Of a stretch of 64,000 bases of DNA, positions 39,068-47,244 are shown piece by piece. Below the pieces are notes generated by a model. The model was given only the letters and a program-made list of their open reading frames with translations, ran no database searches and had not been told where the DNA came from. Source of the stretch: Martinezella lusitana (GTDB lineage: Bacteria > Pseudomonadota > Alphaproteobacteria > Rhizobiales > Rhizobiaceae). The position numbers were made by a program, and so were the translations under genes. Numbering within the stretch: position 1 is the stretch's first letter; each line of letters starts with the position of its first letter. The stretch spans positions 62,001-126,000 of the forward strand of contig NZ_JAFEVL010000020.1 of assembly GCF_016901135.1 (NCBI RefSeq), written 5' to 3'.

Positions 39068-39227
39068 GCCCCTCACCCTAGCCCTCTCCCCGCAGGCGGG
39101 GAGAGGGGACCACCTCTTTTGCCGCGCTTTATCGGATCGAGAGAGGCTGAGGGATGACGGAGGCTGTGTCTATCCCCTTCTCCCCGTCGATACGGGGAGA
39201 AGGTGGCCGATAGGCCGGATGAGGGGC
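39068..39227 (+). repeat. RIME-like palindromic repeat, copy 1 (glcE-glcF gap)
   Basis: This 160-base element is bounded by GCCCCTCA and TGAGGGGC. It contains two hairpins: CTCTCCCC...GGGGAGAG on the left and CTTCTCCCC...GGGGAGAAG on the right. The same design and the same length recur at 53680-53839, with a rearranged copy at 57191-57331. It matches the rhizobial intergenic mosaic (RIME) type. It lies inside the glcDEF operon. Confidence 0.85.
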
Positions 39228-39257
39228 TGGACCTCGCTCAAACTGGGACGTGTGTAA

Positions 39258-40577
39258 ATGCAAACCAATTTCACCCCTGCCCAGCTTGCCGATCCGCATG
39301 TGGCCGAATCCGAGGCCATCCTGCGCAAATGCGTGCATTGCGGCTTCTGCACGGCGACCTGTCCCACCTATGTGACACTCGGCAACGAGCTCGACAGTCC
39401 GCGCGGCCGCATCTATCTCATCAAGGATATGCTGGAAAATGGCCGGCCCGCCGATGCCGAGGTGACGACGCATATAGACCGCTGTCTTTCCTGCCTCGCC
39501 TGCGCGACCACCTGTCCCTCGGGTGTCGATTACATGCACCTGATCGACCACGCCCGCGTCCATATCGAGAATACCTACAAGCGCCCGCTGATGGACCGGC
39601 TGACCCGCAATGTGCTGGCGGCCGTTTTGCCGTATCCTGGCCGTTTCCGGCTGGCGTTGCATCTCGCCCGCTTGGCCCGGCCGATCAAGGGTGCGCTGAA
39701 ACGCATCCCGGCGCTGAAACCCTTTGCCGCCATGCTGGAGCTTGCGCCCCGCTCGATCCCGGCACCCTCCGCGTTTGCCAGGCCCGGCCGGCATGAGCCG
39801 CAGGCAGCGCGGCGCGGGCGAGTGGCGATCCTGACGGGCTGTGCCCAGCCAGTGCTCGATCCGGGGATCAACGAGGCGACCATCCGGCTGCTGACGCGGC
39901 TCGGCGTCGAAGTCGTGGTGCCGCAGGGCGAGGTCTGCTGTGGTTCGCTGGTGCACCATATGGGGCGCGAAGAGCAGGCGCTCGCCGGGGTCAAAGCCAA
40001 TATCGATGTCTGGATGCGCGAGATCGAGGCTGGTGGCCTCGACGCTATCATCATCACCACGTCCGGCTGTGGCACGACGATCAAGGATTATGGGCACAAG
40101 CTGCGTCTCGATCCGGCCTATGCCGAAAAAGCGGCCAAGGTTTCGGCGCTTGCCAAGGACATCACCGAATATCTCGCGACCCTCGATTTGCCCTCGCACA
40201 TGCCGCGCGGCATCGCGGTTGCCTATCATTCCGCCTGCTCCATGCAGCATGGGCAGAAGATCATCATGGCGCCCAAACTGCTGTTGAAAGCAGCGGGCTT
40301 CACGGTGCGCGACCCGGCGGAAGGGCATCTCTGTTGCGGTTCGGCCGGCACCTACAACATCATGCAATCGGAGATTTCAGCCGAGCTGAAGGCCCGCAAG
40401 GTCAAGAACCTGGAAGCGACGAGGGCCGATGTCATCGCGACAGGCAATATCGGCTGCATCACGCAGATCGCGACGGGAACGGGCATCCCCATTCTGCATA
40501 CGGTCGAATTGCTGGATTGGGCCTATGGCGGCGATATGCCGGCAAAGCTGAAGGGGCTGGAGCCGGCGGCGGCCTAA
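39258..40577 (+). CDS. glcF: Glycolate oxidase iron-sulfur subunit GlcF
   Basis: This is a 439-residue electron-transfer subunit with two [4Fe-4S] ferredoxin motifs: C25, C28, C31 and C35 (CVHCGFCTATC) and C76, C79, C82 and C86 (CLSCLACATTC). Two CCG domains follow (EVCCGSLVHHMG, HLCCGSAGTYN). These pass electrons from glycolate to the quinone pool. It lacks membrane helices. The stop codon TAA (40575-40577) overlaps the stop of a convergent small gene by two bases. Confidence 0.95.
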   Translation: MQTNFTPAQLADPHVAESEAILRKCVHCGFCTATCPTYVTLGNELDSPRGRIYLIKDMLENGRPADAEVTTHIDRCLSCLACATTCPSGVDYMHLIDHARVHIENTYKRPLMDRLTRNVLAAVLPYPGRFRLALHLARLARPIKGALKRIPALKPFAAMLELAPRSIPAPSAFARPGRHEPQAARRGRVAILTGCAQPVLDPGINEATIRLLTRLGVEVVVPQGEVCCGSLVHHMGREEQALAGVKANIDVWMREIEAGGLDAIIITTSGCGTTIKDYGHKLRLDPAYAEKAAKVSALAKDITEYLATLDLPSHMPRGIAVAYHSACSMQHGQKIIMAPKLLLKAAGFTVRDPAEGHLCCGSAGTYNIMQSEISAELKARKVKNLEATRADVIATGNIGCITQIATGTGIPILHTVELLDWAYGGDMPAKLKGLEPAAA

Positions 40578-40933
40578 TGTAATTTGTCCGGCGGAGTCGG
40601 GCGGTGTGTTTGCCATTCGATCTCGAATTTGTCGGCAGCGATCTGCGTCATGCTGATGCGCTCCTGCCCTTCCTCGAAGAAGGTGCCGTCCACCAGATCC
40701 ACAACGCCGTCGTAAAACGAGCCTTCCACCAGGCTGGTGATGCGCCGCATGTCGTGCTCCCGCGCGGCAAAATCGGCAACCGACATGCACTGCCGGCGAC
40801 CGTCAGCGAATACGTCGATCAGCCGCGGAACGTCGCCGGCGACATCGACTTCGTAGTAGACGACGACCGGTTCCTCGCTTTCCGGATGGATCCAGTCACA
40901 CCGATAATAAGAAAAGCTCATGCCCTGTTGCAT
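40574..40933 (-). CDS. Small DUF6881-like hypothetical protein
   Basis: This is a 119-residue cytoplasmic protein from ATG 40933 (MQQGMSFSYYRCDW). ATG 40921 is the alternative, with AGGG closer to it. The block YYRCDWIHPESEEPVVVYYE followed by IDVFADGRR resembles the DUF6881 family, an acidic, aromatic-rich small domain of unknown role, sometimes linked to immunity or toxin loci. No toxin is adjacent here. Its stop lies within the glcF stop, so the two convergent transcripts overlap tail to tail. Confidence 0.65.
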   Translation of the reverse strand: MQQGMSFSYYRCDWIHPESEEPVVVYYEVDVAGDVPRLIDVFADGRRQCMSVADFAAREHDMRRITSLVEGSFYDGVVDLVDGTFFEEGQERISMTQIAADKFEIEWQTHRPTPPDKLH

Positions 40934-40997
40934 AGCACAAAACCCCCTAAACCTGAACCGGTTTAGGGGATCCATCGCTAGCCCAGCCAAAATATTT

Positions 40998-41669
40998 TTA
41001 GAAGCTGAACGAGACACCGAAGTTGAGGGCGTGGGTGAAGACCCTGGTCTTCAGCGTATCGCCGCTGTCGATCGAGACATTATCAACGAAATTATAGTTG
41101 CCCTTGTATTCGACGAAGGTCGACCAGCGCTTGCTGAACTGGTAGCTGACACCGGCCTGTGCCTGCAGCGACGCGCCGCCGAATTCGTAATCGAAGGTGC
41201 GGCCGGACGAGCGCGTGACTTCGACATGCGGCACATTGATGCCGGCGCCGAGGCCGACATAGGGTGTCCATTTGCGGGTCGGATCCTGGAAGCGATAGAG
41301 CGCGTTCAGCGTCAGCATGTTGAGGCCGTCGGTGAACTCGAAGTGCGACCAGCCGGGCGTATTGCCGAGATCGCCGTAGACCTTCGCATGGGTGTAGTCG
41401 AGCGATACGCCCCAGTTCGACTTGTCGAATTCGTCAAGCCACCAGATGCCGCGGAAGCCGAAATAGGGCGGCATCTTGAAGGATTTTCCCGACCAGTTGG
41501 GGTCGAAATCGGCACCATCCGATGTCTTCACATTGCTGCCGGTGGCACCCTGGAAGCCGCCATAGGCTGAAAACTGCATTTCCGCCGAGGCAGAGCCGGC
41601 GGCGAATAGGAATGCTGAAATCGCAAGCGCGGCGACGGCCGGCTGCTTGATGCGGAATGCGCGATGCAT
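40998..41669 (-). CDS. Outer-membrane beta-barrel protein (possibly LpxQ-like lipid A oxidase)
   Basis: This is a 223-residue outer-membrane protein. A signal peptide is cut near residue 29 (AGSASA). The mature part alternates aromatic and polar residues, as in an eight-stranded barrel: MQFSAYGGFQGA, GVSLDYTHAKVY, LTLNALYRF, TPYVGLGAG, STFVEYKGNYNF. It ends in phenylalanine (GVSFSF), the usual assembly signal. Length and organism fit LpxQ, the rhizobial lipid A oxidase that makes aminogluconate in lipid A. I cannot confirm this against a reference, so a generic OmpW/porin-like protein remains possible. Confidence 0.75.
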   Translation of the reverse strand: MHRAFRIKQPAVAALAISAFLFAAGSASAEMQFSAYGGFQGATGSNVKTSDGADFDPNWSGKSFKMPPYFGFRGIWWLDEFDKSNWGVSLDYTHAKVYGDLGNTPGWSHFEFTDGLNMLTLNALYRFQDPTRKWTPYVGLGAGINVPHVEVTRSSGRTFDYEFGGASLQAQAGVSYQFSKRWSTFVEYKGNYNFVDNVSIDSGDTLKTRVFTHALNFGVSFSF

Positions 41670-41974
41670 ATGAAATCCCCGGATGGCAAAGTGCTGCTAT
41701 CTAAGCGCGCTTCCATGACACTTCTATTGCAGTCACTGGTGATCAAGCATGGCTTAGGCAGGAAAACTGACATGAAACTGAATGTAACTAGCCGTTTTCC
41801 GGCAGTCAGTCCTGATAAGCTCGAGGATGTAACAACAACGCAACAGTGCGCTTCGCCGTACCGGTACGAAACGGAGCCGTATTCCAAGGCGGCAAGAGCG
41901 CCCTGAGCCTGTCGATGGCTCAGGGCGCTCTTGATGATCGAGCTTGAGTGTGAGTGGCGAACGGGATCAGCCGG
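41670..41974. other. Intergenic region between OMP and L,D-transpeptidase genes
   Basis: No credible gene is present; the open frame at 41664-41906 has no ribosome site and no recognisable product. The stretch includes the promoter of the outer-membrane protein gene and a very strong hairpin (41893-41933). Confidence 0.4.
41893..41933. terminator. Perfect 17-pair stem-loop after L,D-transpeptidase gene
   Basis: CAAGAGCGCCCTGAGCC (41893-41909) and its exact complement (41917-41933) flank a seven-base loop TGTCGAT. It lies about 42 bases past the minus-strand L,D-transpeptidase stop. The minus-strand side ends GCTCTTG with no long T-tract, so it may be a terminator or an mRNA-stabilising hairpin. 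Confidence 0.6.
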
Positions 41975-42673
41975 TCAGCCGCCGAACATCGTCCTCAGCA
42001 CATCGACGCCGCGATCCTGATAGCTGACTTCGCCCTGCTTGTTGCCGGGGCCGACGACGATGACCTTGGTACCGATTGGCACCCGATCGTAGAGATCAGT
42101 TACATCCTTGTTCATCATGCGGATGCAGCCGGAAGACATGTTCAGGCCGATGCTCCAGGGCTGGTTGGTGCCGTGGATGCGAAAAGCCGTGTCGTTGCCA
42201 TTGCGATAGAGATACATGGCGCGTGCGCCGAGCGGATTGTCCTCGCCGCCTTCCTGGTAGGCGGGCAACTTGTGGCCCTTCCTGGCTTCGCGGACACGCA
42301 TTTCCGGCGGCGGCGTCCAGCCCGGCCATTCCGCCTTGCGGCCGACCTTGACGACGCCCGACCATCCGAAGCCGTCGCGGCCGACGCCGATGCCGTAGCG
42401 TCGCGCGCGGTTGTCGCCTTCAACGAGATAGAGATACTTGTTGTTGGTATCGATGATGATGGTACCCGGCTCCTCGTTGGTCGCCAGCCTGACCACCCGC
42501 CGCTGGAACTGTGGCTTGACCTGTCCTTGCGGCTCCATCGCCACCCGGATCACATCGCTGCGCGTGGCCGGCGCTGCATAGGGTGCGGAAGTGCTGAAAG
42601 CAGCGGCGTTCGATGCCGCAAGAAGGCACGCCGCAACGATGCCTGTCGCCACGACGGATAGTGCTGGTTTCAT
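41975..42673 (-). CDS. L,D-transpeptidase (YkuD domain), copy 1
   Basis: This is a 232-residue periplasmic enzyme with a signal peptide (to about residue 25). The YkuD catalytic motif is [12 protein letters not shown]...SSGCIR, with H167 and the nucleophile C183. Such enzymes make 3-3 meso-DAP crosslinks in peptidoglycan or attach outer-membrane proteins to it. The start at 42673 has GAGGGG upstream. A second, related enzyme gene lies directly upstream on the same strand. Rhizobiales elongate from the pole, a growth mode rich in L,D-crosslinks, which makes tandem copies meaningful. Confidence 0.92.
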   Translation of the reverse strand: MKPALSVVATGIVAACLLAASNAAAFSTSAPYAAPATRSDVIRVAMEPQGQVKPQFQRRVVRLATNEEPGTIIIDTNNKYLYLVEGDNRARRYGIGVGRDGFGWSGVVKVGRKAEWPGWTPPPEMRVREARKGHKLPAYQEGGEDNPLGARAMYLYRNGNDTAFRIHGTNQPWSIGLNMSSGCIRMMNKDVTDLYDRVPIGTKVIVVGPGNKQGEVSYQDRGVDVLRTMFGG

Positions 42674-42902
42674 ATGTCATTCCCCTCGCTGAATTCAGCA
42701 AGAAACTACCGAAACCTGCGAGGGGATCAAGATCAAAATGTCCGATGCAAAGATTGGCCTCAAAGGAGCGCCATCTCTTCTGTCGTCTGGTCAGCTATAG
42801 TCGGGGCTATAGTGCGTGGGGAGGATTAGCGGGCGCGGCGAACCCCGAGGCTCCTTCGATCGGGAGCGAGATCGCCGCGCATTCCCCAGAGTGATCTGCG
42901 GA

Positions 42903-43676
42903 TCACATAACGATAACGCGGGTTCCGACCTTCACGCGGTTATAGAGGTCGATGACATCCTCGTTGCGCAGGCGGATGCAGCCTGACGAGACGGCGTTGC
43001 CGATCGTCCAGGGCGCGTTGGTGCCGTGGATGCGATAAAGGGTGGAGCCGAGATACATGGCGCGCGCGCCGAGCGGATTGGCTTCGCCGCCTTCCATGTG
43101 AGCCGGCAGATAGTGCCCCTTTGCAGCTTCTCGTGCCACCATTTCGGACGGCGGGTTCCAGTCCGGCCATTCCTGCTTGCGGGTGACGGTGTGGGCGCCG
43201 GCCCATTCGAAGCCGGGCTTGCCGACGCCGACGCCATAGCGCCGTGCCTTGCCGTCTTCCATCACCAGGTAAAGGAAGCGATCGTTGGTGTCGATGATGA
43301 TGCTGCCGGGCTTTTCCTTGGTCTGGTAGTCGACGATCTGCGGCAGGAATTGCGGGTCGATCTGGCCGCGGATTGCCGGATATTGGGGGCGGGCCATGGC
43401 GACCTGCTGCACGACGGGACGCGAGAACAGCCCGCGCGGCTGCACGACCTGGCGAACCTGCGGATTGACCTGCTGTTCGGCCGCACGCCGCGCCATCGGA
43501 CGAACGGGGTAGACGACCGGCTGCACGCCGTTGCCGCCGAGCTGCATCACCCAGGGAGCGGTCAGATCGGGGCTGACGATAACAGGCGGGCGCGACTGGT
43601 AGCGGTCGTCGGCGAAAGCGGTTGAGGCAAGCAGGCTCAGGGCGCCGGCAGCACATAGAATGGCGTGTTTCATCAT
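42903..43676 (-). CDS. L,D-transpeptidase (YkuD domain), copy 2
   Basis: This is a 257-residue exported paralogue. The signal peptide ends near residue 22 (STAFADD). A proline/arginine/valine-rich linker follows (residues 30-110) before the catalytic domain, with H217 in HGTNAPW and C233 in SSGCIR. It shares with copy 1 the PGSIIIDTN, GARAMYL and EWPDW blocks, consistent with tandem duplication. The long flexible linker is the main difference and may reach through peptidoglycan. Copy 1 follows after 229 bases. Confidence 0.92.
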   Translation of the reverse strand: MMKHAILCAAGALSLLASTAFADDRYQSRPPVIVSPDLTAPWVMQLGGNGVQPVVYPVRPMARRAAEQQVNPQVRQVVQPRGLFSRPVVQQVAMARPQYPAIRGQIDPQFLPQIVDYQTKEKPGSIIIDTNDRFLYLVMEDGKARRYGVGVGKPGFEWAGAHTVTRKQEWPDWNPPSEMVAREAAKGHYLPAHMEGGEANPLGARAMYLGSTLYRIHGTNAPWTIGNAVSSGCIRLRNEDVIDLYNRVKVGTRVIVM

Positions 43677-43978
43677 CGGACAAACTCTCTACACATGGGC
43701 CGAGGATGGGCGCGACGGCGCCCGGTCACGACTATGGTGCCACTTGCGCGCGAGCGAATGGTAAACATCTATTCATCAAAATGCCGGAAAGCCGATAAAG
43801 CTTTGTCAGGGTTACCACCTGGTTTGGAAATATGGTTTGCAAGTGGTAAATCTGGAATCGGAATGCGCGATCGTCGAAATGCGGCTATGATTTTAAGCGT
43901 TTGATTGATCTGATTTTATCCGGTAGTCGCTTGCCGGTTTCCGGTATCATCAGCTGAATTGGGAGACGAATCGCAAAA
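43677..43978. other. Divergent intergenic region (L,D-transpeptidase / tag)
   Basis: No gene is supported. It holds two presumably opposed promoters and one near-perfect ten-base inverted repeat (43812-43849). An AT-rich segment before tag (43880-43920) could contain its promoter. Confidence 0.4.
43812..43849. promoter_or_regulatory. Inverted repeat in the L,D-transpeptidase/tag gap
   Basis: TTACCACCTG (43812-43821) and CAAGTGGTAA (43840-43849) match in nine of ten positions, with an 18-base spacer containing two ATGG/TGGTTTG-like half units. It is a possible operator for the flanking envelope gene. Confidence 0.35.
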
Positions 43979-44608
43979 ATGACCGAAACGGGCATCATCA
44001 CCGGTGAGGATGGCAAGGATCGCTGCTTCTGGCACGGCAATCTGCCGGAATATCTGCGCTATCACGACGAGGAGTGGGGTCGCCCGGTTGTCAACGACAT
44101 CAGGCTGTTCGAGAAGATCTGCCTGGAGGGCTTTCAATCGGGCCTCTCCTGGCTGACGATCCTGCGCAAGCGCGAGAACTTTCGTGCCGCCTTTGCCGGT
44201 TTCGATTTCGAGAAAGTCGCCCGCTTCGACGAGGCGGATATCGAGCGTTGCGTCGGTGACGCCGGCATCATCCGCCATCGCGGCAAGATCGTCTCGACCA
44301 TCAACAATGCCCGCCGCGCCATCGAGCTGCGCGCGGAATTCGGATCGCTCGCCCGCTATTTCTGGAGCCATGAGCCTGGTGTCGCCGAGCGCCCCGATGT
44401 CCTCGACTTTGCGCACCTCCGCGCCAACCCGACGACGCCTGCCTCCGTGCGGATTTCGAAGGATCTGAAGAAGCGCGGCTGGACGTTCGTCGGTCCGACG
44501 ACGGTTTACGCCTTCATGCAGGCCATGGGCCTCGTCAACGATCACATGGAGGGTTGTTTTTGCCGAAAAGAAGTGGAGGCGATGCGCTGTGCATTGGTGC
44601 GGCCATGA
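43979..44608 (+). CDS. tag: DNA-3-methyladenine glycosylase I
   Basis: The 209-residue enzyme excises 3-methyladenine from alkylated DNA. The zinc ligands of the family are visible: the cysteine in RCFWHG, the histidine in YHDEEWG and the C-terminal His and Cys in DHMEGCFC. The catalytic glutamate is in YHDEEWGRPV and the recognition region is EGFQSGLSWLTILRKRENF. The C-terminal part (SKDLKKRGWTFVGPTTVYAF) is typical. Its TGA overlaps the start of the next gene (ATGA). Confidence 0.95.
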   Translation: MTETGIITGEDGKDRCFWHGNLPEYLRYHDEEWGRPVVNDIRLFEKICLEGFQSGLSWLTILRKRENFRAAFAGFDFEKVARFDEADIERCVGDAGIIRHRGKIVSTINNARRAIELRAEFGSLARYFWSHEPGVAERPDVLDFAHLRANPTTPASVRISKDLKKRGWTFVGPTTVYAFMQAMGLVNDHMEGCFCRKEVEAMRCALVRP

Positions 44609-45132
44609 AAGGTCTGGTTTTGGGTCTTTCGCTGACCGTCCTCGCACTCCTTGGCGGCCAAGCCGTCTACGCGGAGGATACGCAGCAGCAGTTGCAGCTG
44701 CCGCAGCTCGATCGAGGAGAGACGATCGAAAAGATCGGCCTGCCGGCCGTGCTCGAGAAATTGACGGGCTGGACGAAGTTCGGCAAGGGCAAGGTCTACA
44801 TGCTGGCGCTCAAGAAGGGCCAGCATGTGCGGATCACCTTCAGTTCGAAGAGCAAATACACCTATATGGCGATCTTCGATCTGTCCTCGAACGACGACGA
44901 ATCCTTCTTCGGCACGGACGAAGACGGCAATACCGCTGATGTCACAGTCAACGAGGATACTACCTGGCTGATCAAGCCCTATTATTCTCGCGTCACCCGT
45001 CGTCGCGGTCTCGGCGCGCCCTATGAAATCCTCATCGATCCCAATCCGCCGGCCGCGCAGCAACCGCCCGCCGATCAGCGAAAGGATCAGGGACCGATGC
45101 TTTTCCCGCCGCGTTCCAAGCAGGGGCAGTAG
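44605..45132 (+). CDS. Exported hypothetical protein coupled to tag
   Basis: This is a 175-residue protein with a signal peptide (MKGLVLGLSLTVLALLGG, cut near residue 23, VYA/ED). The mature body is mainly beta (HVRITFSSKSKYTYMAIFDL, NTADVTVNEDTTWLI). It ends in a proline/glutamine-rich tail (NPPAAQQPPADQR), suggesting a periplasmic domain with a flexible C-terminus. The ATG at 44605 overlaps the tag stop. The frame from 44554 is rejected because it lacks a signal. Why a periplasmic protein would be coupled to a DNA glycosylase is unclear, and I recognise no family. Confidence 0.75.
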   Translation: MKGLVLGLSLTVLALLGGQAVYAEDTQQQLQLPQLDRGETIEKIGLPAVLEKLTGWTKFGKGKVYMLALKKGQHVRITFSSKSKYTYMAIFDLSSNDDESFFGTDEDGNTADVTVNEDTTWLIKPYYSRVTRRRGLGAPYEILIDPNPPAAQQPPADQRKDQGPMLFPPRSKQGQ

Positions 45133-45135
45133 GGC

Positions 45136-45840
45136 TCAGGACAGACCCTCGATCACGCCGGGCAATTCTCCGAGATGGCCGATCTTGCGGAAGCGCGGGG
45201 CTTCCGTCGGCTCCTCGACATGTTCGTATGACCAGGTGAGCTCGTGCGGCACGAAGACCCCGTAGCTGCCGGCGGCGAGCGCGGGCACGATGTCTGACTT
45301 CAGCGAATTGCCGATCATCATCGCCCGCTCCGGTCCGTCGCCCACCTTGGAAAAGATGCGGCGATAGGTGGAGGCGTTCTTGTCCGAGACGATCTCGACC
45401 GCATCGAAAAGATCGCCGAGACCGGACTGGGCGAGCTTGCGCTCCTGATCGAAGAGGTCGCCCTTGGTGATCAGCACCAGCAGATAGTTGCCGGACAGGG
45501 CTTCCAGCGTCTGGCGGACATGCGGCAGCGTTTCGACGGGATGAGCGAGAAGATCCCGGCCGATATCGAGTATCTCAGCGATAACGGTCGCCGGCACCTC
45601 GCCCTCCGTGATCTCGATCGCCGTCTCGATCATCGAGAGCGTGAAGCCTTTGATGCCGAAGCCGTAGTGGCGGAGATTGCGCTCCTCCGCCTCCAGCAAT
45701 CGCGCCGAAACACGGTCGCTGTCGGCATGGTCGGAGAGCAGATCGATGAACTGCTGTTCCGTCAGCCGGTAGAATTGCTCGTTCTGCCAGAGCGTATCAT
45801 CGGCATCGAAGCCGATCGTGGTCAGCGGGCGTTGCGTCAT
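45136..45840 (-). CDS. HAD-family phosphatase
   Basis: This is a 234-residue haloacid-dehalogenase-superfamily hydrolase. Motif I is FDADDTLWQN (nucleophile and acid Asp), motif II is VLITKGD, motif III is the lysine in SDKNAST and motif IV is GNSLKSDIVPA. A helical cap (about residues 20-90) lies between motifs I and II. It probably dephosphorylates a small phosphomonoester such as a sugar phosphate or nucleotide. The ATG at 45840 is chosen over upstream in-frame starts because its spacing places motif I at residue 12, as usual. It is convergent with the tag-linked hypothetical gene. Confidence 0.87.
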   Translation of the reverse strand: MTQRPLTTIGFDADDTLWQNEQFYRLTEQQFIDLLSDHADSDRVSARLLEAEERNLRHYGFGIKGFTLSMIETAIEITEGEVPATVIAEILDIGRDLLAHPVETLPHVRQTLEALSGNYLLVLITKGDLFDQERKLAQSGLGDLFDAVEIVSDKNASTYRRIFSKVGDGPERAMMIGNSLKSDIVPALAAGSYGVFVPHELTWSYEHVEEPTEAPRFRKIGHLGELPGVIEGLS

Positions 45841-46145
45841 CGGTATTTCCGTTCTGCGCATGGGGTGAAGGTTGGAGTCTATCCTGCGCCGGACCGGAAG
45901 CAAGAGCGAGCAATGGTAACCGCATTGTGATCGATCGGAGGTCTCGCGTTGAAATCTAATTCCGGTGCATTATGTCGTTGTTGTCTCGATCGCGACGGCG
46001 CCAGAGCCGCCCTTCGACGACTGTCTTCTGACCTCTCCACGGCGGCGCGGACAAGCGGCTGCCATGCCGGGGCCAATTATAGCCAAGAGATAAGAACTCA
46101 CAGACTGGAAGTCTCTTCCGGCTGACTACAAGGGAATTTTCTCCT

Positions 46146-47195
46146 ATGCGTTACAATCAACTCGGTAATACCGGCCTGTTCGTCTCCGAACTTTGCTTGG
46201 GCACGATGACCTTCGGCGAAGCCAATCCCAACAGTACCTGGGGCTCGATCGCCGACGTCGACCAGGCGCTGGCCGACAAGATCGTCGAAAGCTCGCTCGC
46301 CGCCGGCATCAATTTCATCGATACAGCCGACGTCTATTCACTCGGCAATTCCGAAAAGCTGCTGGGGCAAGCCCTGAAGAACCTCCGTGTCCCTCGTAAG
46401 GATGTCGTCATCGCCACCAAGGTCTATGGTGTCATGGGCGACAAGCCGAATGATCGCGGCGCATCGCGCGGCCATATCATGGACTCCGTGCAGGCAAGCC
46501 TCGACCGCCTGCAGACTGACCATATCGATCTCTACCAGATCCACGCGACCGACTCTGTCACGCCGATCGAGGAGACGCTGCGGGCGATGGATGATCTCGT
46601 CTCGCGCGGTCTCGTCCGCTATGTCGGCGTTTCCAACTGGCAGGCCTGGCGCATCGCCAAGGCGCTCGGCACGTCCGAACGCCGCGGCTTTGCCCGGTTC
46701 GAGACGGTTCAGGCCTATTATTCCATCGCCGGCCGCGATCTGGAGCGTGAGATCGTGCCGCTGATGGCCGAGGAAAAGCTCGGCCTCATGGTCTGGTCGC
46801 CGCTCGCCGGCGGTCTGCTGTCCGGTAAGTATGGCCCGGGAGCCCCGGGTAATGGCGAGGGACGACGGGCGAGCTTCGACTTCCCGCCCGTTGACAAGGA
46901 CCGTGCCTGGGCCTGCGTCGCCGCCATGCGCGAAGTGGCCGAGAAGCATGGCGCAAGCGTCGCCACCGTGGCGCTTGCCTGGATCCTGGCAAAGCCCTTC
47001 GTGACATCAATCATCATCGGCGCCAAGCGTCTCGATCAGCTCGATCAGAATCTCGCCGCCGTCAAGCTGAAGCTCGATGCCGACGATATCGCCAAGCTCG
47101 ACCAGGTCAGCGCGCTTGCACCGGAATATCCCGGCTGGATGCTGGCCCGCCAGGGCGCCTTGCGCGTGCCCCAGCCCTTCGAACCGAAGGCTTGA
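46146..47195 (+). CDS. Aldo/keto reductase (potassium-channel beta-subunit-like clade)
   Basis: This is a 349-residue AKR. The catalytic residues are the Asp and Tyr in IDTADVYSLG, the Lys in IATKVYGV and the His in YQIHATDS. The N-terminus MRYNQLGNTGLFVSELCLGT and the length place it among AKR family 6-12-like enzymes that bind NADPH. The C-terminal cofactor region is SIIIGAKRLDQLDQNL. No regulator is adjacent. The downstream convergent neighbour is a medium-chain dehydrogenase. Confidence 0.92.
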   Translation: MRYNQLGNTGLFVSELCLGTMTFGEANPNSTWGSIADVDQALADKIVESSLAAGINFIDTADVYSLGNSEKLLGQALKNLRVPRKDVVIATKVYGVMGDKPNDRGASRGHIMDSVQASLDRLQTDHIDLYQIHATDSVTPIEETLRAMDDLVSRGLVRYVGVSNWQAWRIAKALGTSERRGFARFETVQAYYSIAGRDLEREIVPLMAEEKLGLMVWSPLAGGLLSGKYGPGAPGNGEGRRASFDFPPVDKDRAWACVAAMREVAEKHGASVATVALAWILAKPFVTSIIIGAKRLDQLDQNLAAVKLKLDADDIAKLDQVSALAPEYPGWMLARQGALRVPQPFEPKA

Positions 47196-47244
47196 TTTAT
47201 GCTGAGACCGAGCCGCCGTCTGAGGGACGGCGGCTCGGTCGTCA

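Noticed and set aside
39061..39257. Possible insertion sequence or tRNA remnant between glcE and glcF
   Set aside because: No transposase, no target duplication and no cloverleaf. The sequence is fully explained by the palindromic repeat.
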